From Enterovibrio coralii (lineage in GTDB: Bacteria > Pseudomonadota > Gammaproteobacteria > Enterobacterales > Vibrionaceae), in assembly GCF_001559595.1 (NCBI RefSeq), contig NZ_LNTY01000060.1, positions 62,001 to 126,000 on the forward strand: a stretch of 64,000 nucleotides of DNA. Reading direction: 5' to 3'. Positions 1-9,106 of this stretch are shown here, in pieces. Below the pieces are notes generated by a model. That model made no database searches. It was given only the letters and a program-made list of their open reading frames with translations, and had not been told where the DNA came from. The translations under genes were made by a program, and so were the position numbers. The first letter of the stretch is position 1. Every line of letters begins with the position of its first letter.

Positions 1-36
1 GTAATCATTTGATATACAAGCTTTTTTTTTCAAACG

Positions 37-53
37 TTTGGTGGAGCTGGCGG
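37..53. repeat. left attachment-site copy (attL/attR core) of the ssrA island
   Basis: The 17-base string tttggtggagctggcgg here recurs exactly at 13260-13276, where it forms the 3' end of the tmRNA gene. Tyrosine integrases of the P4 type use the 3' ends of tRNA and tmRNA genes as target, and duplication of the target end marks the far border of the element. The 10-base palindrome CAAACGTTTG (31-40) overlaps the left side of this copy. The sequence diverges from the tmRNA after base 53. Bases 1-36 would be old chromosome outside the element, or another element. Confidence 0.85.
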
Positions 54-679
54 AAACTGATTCCACCACTTAACCAATTGATTGGTATGACAAACCCCGA
101 ATCAACTTTCGTAAATGGTCCACGCTGTGGGCCATTCACTGATAATTTTGAATTTTGTGAGATTAATCAGATTATGATGGCTTGTCCATCAAAACCACAT
201 ACATATGCCACCTTAGCCTTGGCAGGCTAGGGTGATAGCGTCATACAAAGTGGTGACTTATTTGTTTCGAAACGACAGACTCCACTCACCAAAGGATACT
301 TTTATTCGCGTTAGGGGGGCGGGGGAGTAGCTTCCCGCCGTTAGTTCAGTGATTGACTCCCTGTGCTGGTGTTTACACTCGTAGCATATTTAAGAAAACA
401 CAGTCCTTTTATCGTTACACTGACCTGTCATGTATATAGCTTTAACGTTGATCAATATCACAAAGTTAAACTTTGATTTTTGCATCGACGCTTTCTCTAA
501 CGTACGCGCGTACGCGTGCGTGATTCTTTATTTATCGATTGAATAACAATGGGATATGTTCATTTATGTAACAAGGGGAGCGAGGCTGTCCTGCTTCCTT
601 GTATCAACTGGATGGGATGACTAGGGTGATTTTGAAACCCAAAAGCTTTTGTGTTCAATCACAGATAAGGAGCCCTACA
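54..679. other. gene-poor left end of the island
   Basis: I recognise no gene here. A 73-codon open frame at 9-230 runs through the attachment site and has no recognisable motif or ribosome site. A G-rich hairpin (GGCGGG with CCCGCC) lies near 317-340. A perfect 14-base palindrome cgtacgcgcgtacg sits at 501-514. The latter could be a binding site for an element-borne regulator, but this is inference. Confidence 0.4.
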
Positions 680-1324
680 ATGTTTTATTCATTCAGATAT
701 TCAAGCACCACAGAGGTAAGCACTGAACAAGTTCAAGAGCCTGCCCTTTGGCTAACGGAACATGAGTTGGAAATATTTGATACAGACTCTGATGATGAGC
801 GCGATCATTGTCTAGTTGGTAAGGCTAAGTTCTACTATGCCGATGGCAACGGTGCTCTCCGGGCAGGGCTACTGCCGGGAGTCTTGTTGGATGAGACTGA
901 AGCATTAAATCGAATAGGAGAGAAGTTCTTCAATACAGATTTGGAAGCTGGCTATTATCAAGACTTCATTGATGACGAGGTGTGCAATCGGCTTGATATT
1001 AAAAACGATTGTTTGAACATGCTTATTATTGACAGGTTAGAAATATTACCTGAATACCGTGGGCAAGGTCTGGGACTGAAAGTTCTGAATGAAGCGATCA
1101 GACTTCTCTCGTCAGACGCACAGATAGTTGTACTTCAATCCTTTCCATTGCAACATGAAGGTAGTAGATGTTTCGATACTCCAGAGAAAGCCGAGTGGCG
1201 AAAAAAAATGTGGCCTCACAAGATGGCTATAGGAAAGCCAGAAGACAGACTTAAAAGTTACTACGAGAGTATGGGGTTCATTGACCTCGGAGACGGAATC
1301 ATGGCAATTACAGTGAGTAAGTAG
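680..1324 (+). CDS. GNAT-family N-acetyltransferase (island cargo)
   Basis: The predicted protein has 214 residues. The start at 680 is chosen because AAGGAG at 667-672 precedes this ATG by 7 bases; an upstream in-frame extension to 599 lacks such a site. The C-terminal half shows the GNAT acetyl-CoA pyrophosphate-binding pattern: a beta strand LIIDRLEILPEYRG followed by QGLG and a helix. Family knowledge says such enzymes move an acetyl group from acetyl-CoA to an amine; the substrate cannot be read from sequence. The N-terminal part is acidic and does not resemble a second known domain. It is the only gene of the element on the plus strand and lies at the end distal to the integrase, the usual place for cargo. 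It could be a toxin of the GNAT type, but no small DNA-binding antitoxin partner is visible beside it. Confidence 0.75.
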   Translation: MFYSFRYSSTTEVSTEQVQEPALWLTEHELEIFDTDSDDERDHCLVGKAKFYYADGNGALRAGLLPGVLLDETEALNRIGEKFFNTDLEAGYYQDFIDDEVCNRLDIKNDCLNMLIIDRLEILPEYRGQGLGLKVLNEAIRLLSSDAQIVVLQSFPLQHEGSRCFDTPEKAEWRKKMWPHKMAIGKPEDRLKSYYESMGFIDLGDGIMAITVSK

Positions 1325-1509
1325 TCATGTCTGTTCAAAGCTCAATCTTTAGGTCCGCCATTTTGGCATGCCCTAAATTTCCATCCACACTTGAGGCCGT
1401 CGCACTGTCGATTCGCGTCTTCACAAGCCGTTAGACACTGGATATGAGCCTCTGAGTAAGCGTATGCCGTCGATGTTATCTAGCACACTGAAATGTCATC
1501 GCTTACCTA

Positions 1510-2076
1510 TCAGTTTGCAAGATAAAGTACCCAGTGCCACCCCGATTTGCCGATAGCCCCTTTGGCTGTAAATTTTGCCCCGTTGAGCTTTTTCTGTTCG
1601 CAAGGCTCCCACTGTGACACTAATACAAACACTTTGCTTGCACAGGTATAGCACTCTTCATTTTTGCGTCCTTTGACGTAGAACTTCTTTGATAGTGAGC
1701 TCAGCTTTTTGATGTCGCCTTGAACCCCTTCAAGAGCTTTTTCATCCGCACGTTTGCTTTGTTTCAGTTCGATCAGGTGATAATCGCCTTTGGTGCCAGA
1801 CCACAACCAAAAATCAGGCTTGGCAAAATTCGACGCTCTTGGTTTGTTTGCCCAGTGGATAGCATACTCACGCCACCACTGGCCTTTATCAGAAGGCACT
1901 CGTTGGTGGAGGAAGCAACTCAGTTCGACCTGAAGCCAGTTCTCCCAGCCAGTTATGCGCTCTTTGGCAATAACGGTCAGGCGGCTTTCCATTTCTGGTC
2001 GTTCGAAGAACTCACGTAGCAGCGCAACAGGGTCTGTCACGCTGGTGGTTGTGTCAGTAGCGGTGCTGTTAGCCAT
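1510..2076 (-). CDS. PD-(D/E)XK nuclease-like protein coupled to hsdR
   Basis: The predicted protein has 188 residues. The ATG at 2076 overlaps the hsdR stop codon (ATGGCTAA), so the two are translationally coupled. AAGAAG lies just upstream; a longer in-frame version to 2136 is inside hsdR and unlikely. I do not recognise a named family, but the residues fit a restriction-endonuclease-like fold: E51 in an early helix (LQVEL), D88 in KPDFWLW, then E103 and K105 in a hydrophobic strand (HLIELKQ). This is the E...D-X(n)-E-X-K pattern. It is the last gene of the hsdM-hsdS-hsdR operon. Possible roles are an extra nuclease, a modifier of the restriction complex, or a stand-alone defence effector. 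The function is inference; the motif and the overlap are seen directly. Confidence 0.7.
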   Translation of the reverse strand: MANSTATDTTTSVTDPVALLREFFERPEMESRLTVIAKERITGWENWLQVELSCFLHQRVPSDKGQWWREYAIHWANKPRASNFAKPDFWLWSGTKGDYHLIELKQSKRADEKALEGVQGDIKKLSSLSKKFYVKGRKNEECYTCASKVFVLVSQWEPCEQKKLNGAKFTAKGAIGKSGWHWVLYLAN

Positions 2077-5000
2077 GGTACTTCTTAAAATTCTCCGCCT
2101 GCTCCAGTACGTTTTTATATACGTCATCATTCGCAACGGGCGGGAAGCCGAAGCGGTGTAGTAGCAGGATGAGGTCGACCTTCAGCTTGGCTTTGATGTC
2201 GTCGCGTTTGCTCCAGTCTGGGTACTGTGCGGTGTCATCAACGACGACCTTCATTTCCTTCGCTAGTTCGAGCATCTTGTCTTCGTCGTAGGTGAACTGA
2301 TACTTCTCACACATGTGTGCCAGGATATCGAGGAACGCCTTCTCTTCCATATCAATGCCCAAATCGACGAACGACAGCATCTCGGCTTTGATGTCGTAGA
2401 TCATGTCGGTCATCATCTGGCTGAAGGTATCGAACTCTTCACCGTTCAGTACATCGTTTTCTTTGCGCTCGTTGTACTGGTCCACCAGCGCCTTGAAGCG
2501 TTTGGAGAAATCTATCCCCTGTAACTGGTTCACTTTCTTGAAATCGCTGATGGCCTTTTCCAGCATCTTTTGCAGCAACTGCATCTTGGTGTTTGGCAGT
2601 TTGATTTTGTTGATGCGGTCCATGTACTCGTCATCAAAGATGTCGATGGTTTCGGCCTTGTCATCGCCCAGCAGGAAGATTTCCTCCACGCCCTCAGCGC
2701 GGATGGCTTCAGCAATCATTTCACGCACACGCTTGTTCATCTGCGCGGTATCGGGCGCATCGCCTTTGGTCAACTTGAACACGATAGAGCGCACCGCAAT
2801 GTAGAAGTGGATGCGTTCGCGCTCGTCCTGCGTGATTTCCTCACTGCCCACACAAACGTCATAGGCAGCTTTCAGGCGCTTCACAAGGGCCATGAAGCGG
2901 AGTTCGATTTTCTTTGACTGAAGGGCGAATTCAGCGGCTTTGTTCAGGCACTCCAGCTGCTTGACGGGTTCTGCGGCAAAGTAATCGCTGCTGTCAAACG
3001 TGTGGAACATCTGACCGAGCAAGTGAAGGTGATTGCGTACTTCAATCAATGACTGACGGATATCCTCAAAGTTGGCTTCGTCGGCCTTGGAGTACATCGC
3101 CAGCGCCTGATTCATGCGGGATTTGATACCGATGTAATCGACCACTAGCCCCTTGTCTTTGCCCTCGAACTTGCGGTTCACGCGCGAGATGGTCTGGATG
3201 AGGTTGTGCTTTTGCAGCGGCTTGTCGATGTAGATGGTGTCTAGCTCGGGAACGTCAAAGCCCGTCAGCCACATGTCCACGACGATGGCGATTTTGAAAT
3301 TCGATTTGGCGTTCTTGTACTGCTTGTCGAGTTCCTTGCGGTACTCCTTGGTTCCCAGCAGGCCGTACATATCGGCTTCGTCGTCTTTACCACGGGTCAT
3401 CACCATGTTGACCATAGGCAATGACATCAGCTCTTCTTTGTCTTTCTCGGTCAGCTCGACGCCATCAATGGCCTGCTTTTCTTCGAACCACTCAGGGCGA
3501 AGTGCTTTCACGTTCTTGTAGAAGTCATACGCGATTTCACGGTTGGCACAGACGAACATCGCCTTGCCTTTGGCTGACGAACCTTCAGATACCCGCTTCT
3601 CGTAGTGGTCGACAAAATCTTTCGCCAACGCCTCAATGCGGTCTGGATCGCCCAGAATGGCGTTCATGTTGGCAGAGGCTTTTTTGCTCTCTTCAATCTG
3701 GTGCTCGTTGGCCCCCATGCGCTCGCATTCTTCGTAGTACTTCTCTATCTCTTCCAGCTTGCTGTTGTCGAGAATCACCTTGGCAGCGCGGCCTTCGTAG
3801 ACGATACGCACCGTAATGCCATCATTGACGGCTTCGGTCATGGTGTAGGTATCAATCGCAGGGCCGAACACATCCAGCGTGGCGTCGATAGGCGTACCCG
3901 TAAAGCCCACATAAGTGGCGTTAGGCAGCGAGTCATGCAGGTACTTGGCGAAGCCGTAGGTTTTACGGATGGTGCCTTTTTCTTGGTCGATGGTGATTTT
4001 CTGGTCGAGGTTAATCTGGCTGCGGTGCGCCTCGTCCGAAATACAGACCACGTTGCTGCGATTGGTCAGTAGTTTGATGTCTTCGGTGAACTTGTGAATG
4101 GTGGTGAGGAACACACCGCCACTGGCTCGCCCTGCCAGCTTGTCGCGAAGATCCTGACGGCTGGTGACAGGTTCAATCACAGCATCGCCAATGTAGGCGG
4201 TCGCGTTGCAAAACTGCTTGGATAGCTGGTCGTCGAGGTCGGTACGGTCGGTGATAAGTACAATGGTCGGGCTTTCAAAGTCGACCGACTTCATCAACAG
4301 GCGCGACAGAAACTGCATGGTGTAGCTTTTGCCACAGCCCGTTGCGCCAAAGTATGTGCCGCCCTTACCTGAGCCGCCACCTCCGTCATAAGGGACGATT
4401 TCGCCCTTGGCATCCACCACCTTGCGCTCTTTTTTGATGTTGTAGTACAGCTTACGGGCAGCGTAATACTGCGGGTAACGGCAGCACAGCTTGATTTCTT
4501 TCTTGCTGGTGTCGGGGAAGTAAACAAAGTTTTTGATCACGTCCAACAGGCGGGTTGGGTGAAACAGCCCCTGAATCATCGTATAGAGGGCGTTGATACC
4601 GTCTTTCTCGGTGGATTCGTTACCCGTTACCTTGCGCCATGCGTAGAAAAATTCATAGGGCGCAAACAGGTTGCCCATCTTGTTGGTGACTCCATCGCTG
4701 ACGATACACAGGGCGTTGTAAACAAACAGCTTGGGAATGTCGCGGCGGTAGCGCACACACAGCTGACTCCATGCGTCATAGGTGGTGGCCTCTTCTTCAC
4801 GCACGGCGGATTTGAATTCGAACACCACCACAGGCAAACCGTTGACGTACATAATGGCATCAGGGATGCGCTTCTGTTGGTCGACGCCTTCAATCTCCAG
4901 CTGGTTCACCAAGCGGTAGCGGTTGTTGTCCGCCTCGATGGTATCTACGCCTTCCACAAACATCGCCGCCAGTTTTTGAGGCAGGGCTAGGGTATCAATC

Positions 5001-5347
5001 AGCTCGATGTAGAGGTCTTTCTGGTTGCGGTCTTCACGCTTGAGCAGGAAGCCATTACTCAGCCACTGACAGAAGGTTTTGTTGCTCTGGTACAGGTCGC
5101 TGGCTGGCAGGGTTTGCAACTGACGGACGATGGTTTCAATTTCGCCCTCAGTGATGCCGTCTGCTTTGTACTGGGCTTTAAGGTAGTCTCGCAGGTCATC
5201 GAGGATCAGCACTTCTGCGTCATCAGAGCGTGGTAACTCGCTGCCGATGTGGTGCGGGTACACCTGTTGTCCGGATGCGGTGTGATGCTCACCGAGTAAG
5301 GTGATGATGGCCTGTTCCAGTTTTGCTTCGTCAAAGTTGTGAGTCAT
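2069..5347 (-). CDS. hsdR: type I restriction enzyme, R (endonuclease/translocase) subunit
   Basis: The protein has 1092 residues, the normal size for HsdR. It contains the nuclease motif D163...E177-F-K179, then an SF2 helicase core: Walker A GATGCGKS (334-341), DEAH (438-441), a GFTGTP motif and the motif VI stretch QTISRVNR. HsdR joins HsdM2-HsdS to give the complex that translocates DNA and cuts far from unmethylated sites. Walker A has Cys where most relatives have Ser (TGSGKT), a tolerated variation. It lies downstream of hsdS with a 101-base gap, and its 3' end overlaps the nuclease-like gene. The reading frame is intact. Confidence 0.97.
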   Translation of the reverse strand: MTHNFDEAKLEQAIITLLGEHHTASGQQVYPHHIGSELPRSDDAEVLILDDLRDYLKAQYKADGITEGEIETIVRQLQTLPASDLYQSNKTFCQWLSNGFLLKREDRNQKDLYIELIDTLALPQKLAAMFVEGVDTIEADNNRYRLVNQLEIEGVDQQKRIPDAIMYVNGLPVVVFEFKSAVREEEATTYDAWSQLCVRYRRDIPKLFVYNALCIVSDGVTNKMGNLFAPYEFFYAWRKVTGNESTEKDGINALYTMIQGLFHPTRLLDVIKNFVYFPDTSKKEIKLCCRYPQYYAARKLYYNIKKERKVVDAKGEIVPYDGGGGSGKGGTYFGATGCGKSYTMQFLSRLLMKSVDFESPTIVLITDRTDLDDQLSKQFCNATAYIGDAVIEPVTSRQDLRDKLAGRASGGVFLTTIHKFTEDIKLLTNRSNVVCISDEAHRSQINLDQKITIDQEKGTIRKTYGFAKYLHDSLPNATYVGFTGTPIDATLDVFGPAIDTYTMTEAVNDGITVRIVYEGRAAKVILDNSKLEEIEKYYEECERMGANEHQIEESKKASANMNAILGDPDRIEALAKDFVDHYEKRVSEGSSAKGKAMFVCANREIAYDFYKNVKALRPEWFEEKQAIDGVELTEKDKEELMSLPMVNMVMTRGKDDEADMYGLLGTKEYRKELDKQYKNAKSNFKIAIVVDMWLTGFDVPELDTIYIDKPLQKHNLIQTISRVNRKFEGKDKGLVVDYIGIKSRMNQALAMYSKADEANFEDIRQSLIEVRNHLHLLGQMFHTFDSSDYFAAEPVKQLECLNKAAEFALQSKKIELRFMALVKRLKAAYDVCVGSEEITQDERERIHFYIAVRSIVFKLTKGDAPDTAQMNKRVREMIAEAIRAEGVEEIFLLGDDKAETIDIFDDEYMDRINKIKLPNTKMQLLQKMLEKAISDFKKVNQLQGIDFSKRFKALVDQYNERKENDVLNGEEFDTFSQMMTDMIYDIKAEMLSFVDLGIDMEEKAFLDILAHMCEKYQFTYDEDKMLELAKEMKVVVDDTAQYPDWSKRDDIKAKLKVDLILLLHRFGFPPVANDDVYKNVLEQAENFKKYHG

Positions 5348-5448
5348 GGCGTCCTGTCTATTCTTATTCTTCTGTTTGGTGCGACTTGCTGGTGGCGATA
5401 TAAACGGATGGTGACAGCCACCATCCGCTGCTCGATTAAATTTAATCG

Positions 5449-6843
5449 TTATGCGCTTACGGTTTCTTGAACGACAGCAGCCTCAACATCATCAAGGCGT
5501 AGCTCGCCGGAGATGAGTTTGGGCAGCAGGGTGTCGCGGAGTCTGGTTAGAGAGTCAAGTTGCTCTGCATTTTTTGCCTTTTTCTCTGTCCATTTGGAAC
5601 ATATCAACTCAAATTGGCTCTGAATTAGTTCATCACCTACGCAAACTTTTTGGTTTCCAAAATCCCCCTTACGGAAAAATTCGCGCGCGCTGCCAGAAGC
5701 CAAACCAATCGACTTTGAAACCAACATATCTAGCATGTACTTCACATAGCTTTGATGGGCTATTGAATTCTTTTTGGCTCTGAAACACCACATATTCTGG
5801 TTTCGCAGTGCTGGTAATTGATGTGGGAAAATCATTGCACATTTACCCACGCTCGCTCCCACCATAACTAAGTGGTAATCATATGGTTCACAAAGGTATT
5901 TTTTGTGGCTATCAAGGAATGAGTCAGGCAAAAACACGTCATCATTTGCTCGGGCAACTTCACCGTTTTCAAAGTTTTTTGTTCGTAGTACGAATTGACC
6001 GCTAGTAGCGTAGTCTCCACTTTTAAACGCAAAGCCGTTCAAGATTTCTGAAATCTCACTTACAGAGGAAATGGCCCACCCCTTCGGCACCCAGCCAAGC
6101 TCGCTTTCTTCAAACGCATCTGGGAACAGCCGTCGCACATCATCGGGCAGTTGCTTGAAGCCTTCACTTTCGCGCACTGCTTTGCGCGCTTCAGCGCGGT
6201 GTTGCTGTTCGTCGGGGATCGGGTTGCCTGCATCCTGCGCGTTATCTATCACAGGGTCGAAATCGACGAACCATGACTTAAACAGCTTCTGCGCCATCTG
6301 CTCCAACGTCTGGCTGATTTGGCGGTTGAGCGTGATTTTGTTATCGATGGCGCTCAGTTGGGCTGCGATTTGAGGTTCTTGCTCAAACCATCGGGGGATT
6401 TCAAAAGCCTTCAATACAGGGATTCGAATATTACTTACTGTTGTACCTGTACCTTCATTCCATGAAATTTGATGCTTCACGAATGGCGATTGGAGGGCCC
6501 AAAAAAGATACTCGTTTGATATTCCTTTCTTGGGTCTTAGTAGTACCTGACGTTGTCCCAAACAGCATTGGAGACCCTCAGGAATAATGCAAACCTCTCC
6601 CATTGGTGCTTCGCGAGTGATAACAATATCACCAGCTTGAGGGACTGCTCGTTTAATCCTGCTGTTATAGCCCGCTTCATCCGTATAGCTTGGAGATGTG
6701 AGGTCTAACGCACCATTGCGAATGTTCTGATTTCGTAAGACAACAAAACCTGAATCTGTCCACTTTGGTGTTGAATGAGGACAGTCAACGATCAGCTCGC
6801 ACAGGTCTGAGAGTTTCGTCGTTACAACTGGATTACTTCCCAT
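5449..6843 (-). CDS. hsdS: type I restriction-modification specificity subunit S
   Basis: The protein has 464 residues. The start at 6843 is preferred over an upstream in-frame codon at 6882 because GGAGG stands nine bases before it and because it then overlaps the reconstructed end of hsdM by 11 bases. Two target-recognition halves are visible: the first from about residue 10 to 180, then the conserved central spacer with QKLFKSWFVDFDPV. The second half starts near LGWVPKGW and ends in the second conserved helix with LRDTLLPKLISGEL. Each half reads one part of a bipartite recognition sequence. The sequence specificity cannot be predicted by eye. The frame is intact. Confidence 0.95.
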   Translation of the reverse strand: MGSNPVVTTKLSDLCELIVDCPHSTPKWTDSGFVVLRNQNIRNGALDLTSPSYTDEAGYNSRIKRAVPQAGDIVITREAPMGEVCIIPEGLQCCLGQRQVLLRPKKGISNEYLFWALQSPFVKHQISWNEGTGTTVSNIRIPVLKAFEIPRWFEQEPQIAAQLSAIDNKITLNRQISQTLEQMAQKLFKSWFVDFDPVIDNAQDAGNPIPDEQQHRAEARKAVRESEGFKQLPDDVRRLFPDAFEESELGWVPKGWAISSVSEISEILNGFAFKSGDYATSGQFVLRTKNFENGEVARANDDVFLPDSFLDSHKKYLCEPYDYHLVMVGASVGKCAMIFPHQLPALRNQNMWCFRAKKNSIAHQSYVKYMLDMLVSKSIGLASGSAREFFRKGDFGNQKVCVGDELIQSQFELICSKWTEKKAKNAEQLDSLTRLRDTLLPKLISGELRLDDVEAAVVQETVSA

Positions 6844-8453
6844 AACCCAACGCCTCCATATTGGCGCGGATCGCTTTATCAAGGTTTTCGGCCTCGTCTA
6901 GTTGACGATACAGGGTCTGGGTCAGTTCGGTCATCTTGGTTTCAAACGGGATGCCGTCGTCTTCCAAATCGGCTGCGCCACATAACGTCCCGGTGTCAGT
7001 ACAAAGTCGTTGGCTTTGATGTCGGCAATGGTTGCCACCTTGCAGTAGCCTGCGGTGTCTTCGTAATGCTCAACGCTGATTTCTTTCGCGTCAATGCGGC
7101 GAGTCAGTTCGCTTTGCTCACAGCGCCACGTGTGGTAGGTGTCGGCAATCTTGGCGATGTCGTCACGGGTCAGCTCTTTGTGTACACGGCTGACCATTGT
7201 GCCCATTTCACGGGCGTCGATAAACAGGGTTTCGCCTGTGCGGTCACGGTAGCCATAGCGCGGGTTGGCCTTTTTGTTTTTGGTCATGAACCACAAGCAA
7301 ACAGGTATTGTGGTGGTGTAGAACAGCTGACCTGGCAGGGCAATCATGCACTCAATGCGGTCGTCTTCAATCAGCTTCTGGCGGATTTCGCCTTCACCGC
7401 TGGTGTTCGAACTCATTGAACCGTTCGCCAGTACAAAACCTGCGGTGCCGTCTTCACTCAGTTTCGACAACATGTGCAGAATCCAACCGTAGTTAGCGTT
7501 GCCTGTTGGCGGGGTTCGGAAGCCGTTAAAGCGCGGGTCATCCGTTAGCTCGGCTTCGTTGCGCCAGTCTTTCAAGTTAAACGGCGGGTTCGCCATGATG
7601 AAGTCGGCTTTCAGGTCTGGGTGCTGGTCGCTGAAGAAGGTGTCCGCTGGGCGTTCGCCAAGGTTGCCCGTCAGGCCACGGATCGCAAGGTTCATCTTCG
7701 CCAGTTTGAAGGTGGTGGTGGTCAGCTCCTGCCCGTAGATGGCGATGTCTTTGCTCTTGCCCTGATGGCTTTCAATGAACTTGAGCGACTGAACAAACAT
7801 ACCGCCCGAGCCACAGCATGGGTCGTAGATTTTGCCTTGGTAGGGTTCGAGCATTTCAGCCAGCAGGGTTACGACGGATTTTGGCGTATAGAACTCGCCG
7901 CCGCCTTTACCTTCGGTTGCTGCAAAACGACCCAAGAAGTATTCGTACACACGGCCTACCAAGTCCTGCTCGCTCATATCGCATTCGTTAGCGAGGGTGT
8001 CGATGTTTTCGATGGCATCAATCAGGGACGCCAGCTTTTTCACTTCCAGCCCCATGCGTGAGAAGTAGTTATCTGGCAGCGCGCCTTTCAATGCGCTGTT
8101 GTTCTTCTCGATGGTAGAGAGCGCGGAATCAATGATGACGGCGATGTCATCTTGCTTGGCGCGGGCTTTCACGTAGGACCAGCGCGCGTCTTCCGGCAGG
8201 AAGAACACGTTGTCTTGCTGGTAGAACACATCCATATCAACGAAGCTTCCTGCCCGTTATCAATCAACTGCTGGCGCTTGGCCTCGAACTTGTCGCTGAT
8301 GAACTTGAGGAACACAAGGCTGAGTACCACGTGCTTGTACTCGGACGACTCGACGCTGCCGCGCAGCTGGTTGGCGGTGTCCCACAGGGTTTCTTCAAAA
8401 CCTTTGACGGCTTTCTTTTTCGCTGGTGTCTTCTTTGCTGGTGCTTGGGCCAT
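6833..8453 (-). CDS. hsdM: type I DNA methyltransferase subunit M (two frame breaks)
   Basis: Reconstructed length is about 540 residues. The start at 8453 gives MAQAPAKKTPAKKK, a lysine-rich N-terminus. Motifs are the SAM-binding DPCCGSGG (about residues 211-218) and the catalytic NPPF (about 289-292), as in N6-adenine methylases. Two single-base deletions break it. One is near 8243-8246, after ...DNGQEA, where the frame should continue FVDMDVFYQQ. The other is at 6978-6979, where GTGGGC became GTGGC after ...PGRYV. Correcting both gives a tail ending EALGYGK and a stop at 6833-6835 that overlaps hsdS. Uncorrected, the frames appear as separate pieces at 8169-8453 and 6931-8235. The same kind of deletion occurs across the window, so I take both as sequence errors rather than a dead methylase. 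Confidence 0.9.
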
Positions 8454-8930
8454 GCTGGAGGTTTTCCTGAATTCGATGTTCGGCTTGTCTGGCAAGCGTG
8501 CTGCGCACGGAGAATACACCGTACTATAGTTGCGCGCATTCTACGTGATGGCTGTTGGATACGCCATTTTTCGTGGGTTGCGTGGCGAACAGATAGGCGG
8601 TATTTCTTGGAAATCTGATACCGCTTTTCTGCCTGACTTTTGATGGGTGTAAATTAACATGATGTCAGTAAATCTGTACGTGTGTTGGGTCAAAAATGTG
8701 GCGCGTTCAGCGAAGAAGAGCAGGGTATTCGATAACGTTGTGCTGGGGGAACGAAGGGGGGCAAGTTACTGAAATGGGCTACTAAATAGTCCATGAATGG
8801 TAATGATTTTCACTATTGTCTTTGTCGTTTTGATTTTAATGGCCTCTTGATTGATTTGGCGCTGCGTTGAAGCGTTCATGGATGGAGGTTGTTTACTCTT
8901 ACTCAGCACTTTTCTCTGGGCCGGACTGGA
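8454..8930. other. intergenic region with the presumed hsd operon promoter
   Basis: No gene is supported here. It must hold the promoter of hsdM, which reads leftward from 8453. I see no clear operator. Base composition is not obviously different from the flanks. Confidence 0.4.
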
Positions 8931-8959
8931 TTCCTTCCCCCTTAGAGGGGGGGAAGGAA
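8931..8959. repeat. GC-rich inverted repeat downstream of the helicase gene
   Basis: The arms ttccttccccc (8931-8941) and gggggaaggaa (8949-8959) pair over 11 bases. It lies between the end of the helicase gene and hsdM. No T-run follows on the minus strand, so it is a poor intrinsic terminator. It may be part of the element's origin or an mRNA end structure. Confidence 0.5.
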
Positions 8960-8960
8960 A

Positions 8961-9103
8961 TCCGGTTAGAGTCTGTGAACCGGATTATTAGCCGGATGCG
9001 GATTTTCAGTTTGTAGAAGCCCCGTATTCTCTGGGCTCCAAAGGCGGATTAAAAGTGGACGATAAAAGAGTGTCCGCCAATGGGCCGGATTCAGGGGCGG
9101 ATT
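8961..9103. repeat. iteron-like cluster of CGGAT motifs
   Basis: The pentamer CGGAT, often as CCGGAT or CGGATT, occurs in direct orientation starting at about 8981, 8993, 8999, 9045, 9086 and 9098. One inverted copy (atccgg) is at 8960-8965. Seven copies in some 145 bases next to a replication-type helicase gene suggest iterons of a replication origin, like the cis replication region of P4-type satellites. That function is inference. Confidence 0.5.
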
Positions 9104-9106
9104 GGG

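Noticed and set aside
31..40. CAAACGTTTG as a PurR box
   Set aside because: Only the central 10 bases match; the flanks do not fit, and no purine gene is adjacent.
9..230. A 73-codon open frame at the left edge
   Set aside because: It crosses the attachment-site copy, has no ribosome site, and shows no protein family pattern.
1325..1509. Possible integron attC fragment (the string gttagac near 1431)
   Set aside because: No partner core site or stem arms are present, and no integron integrase is nearby.
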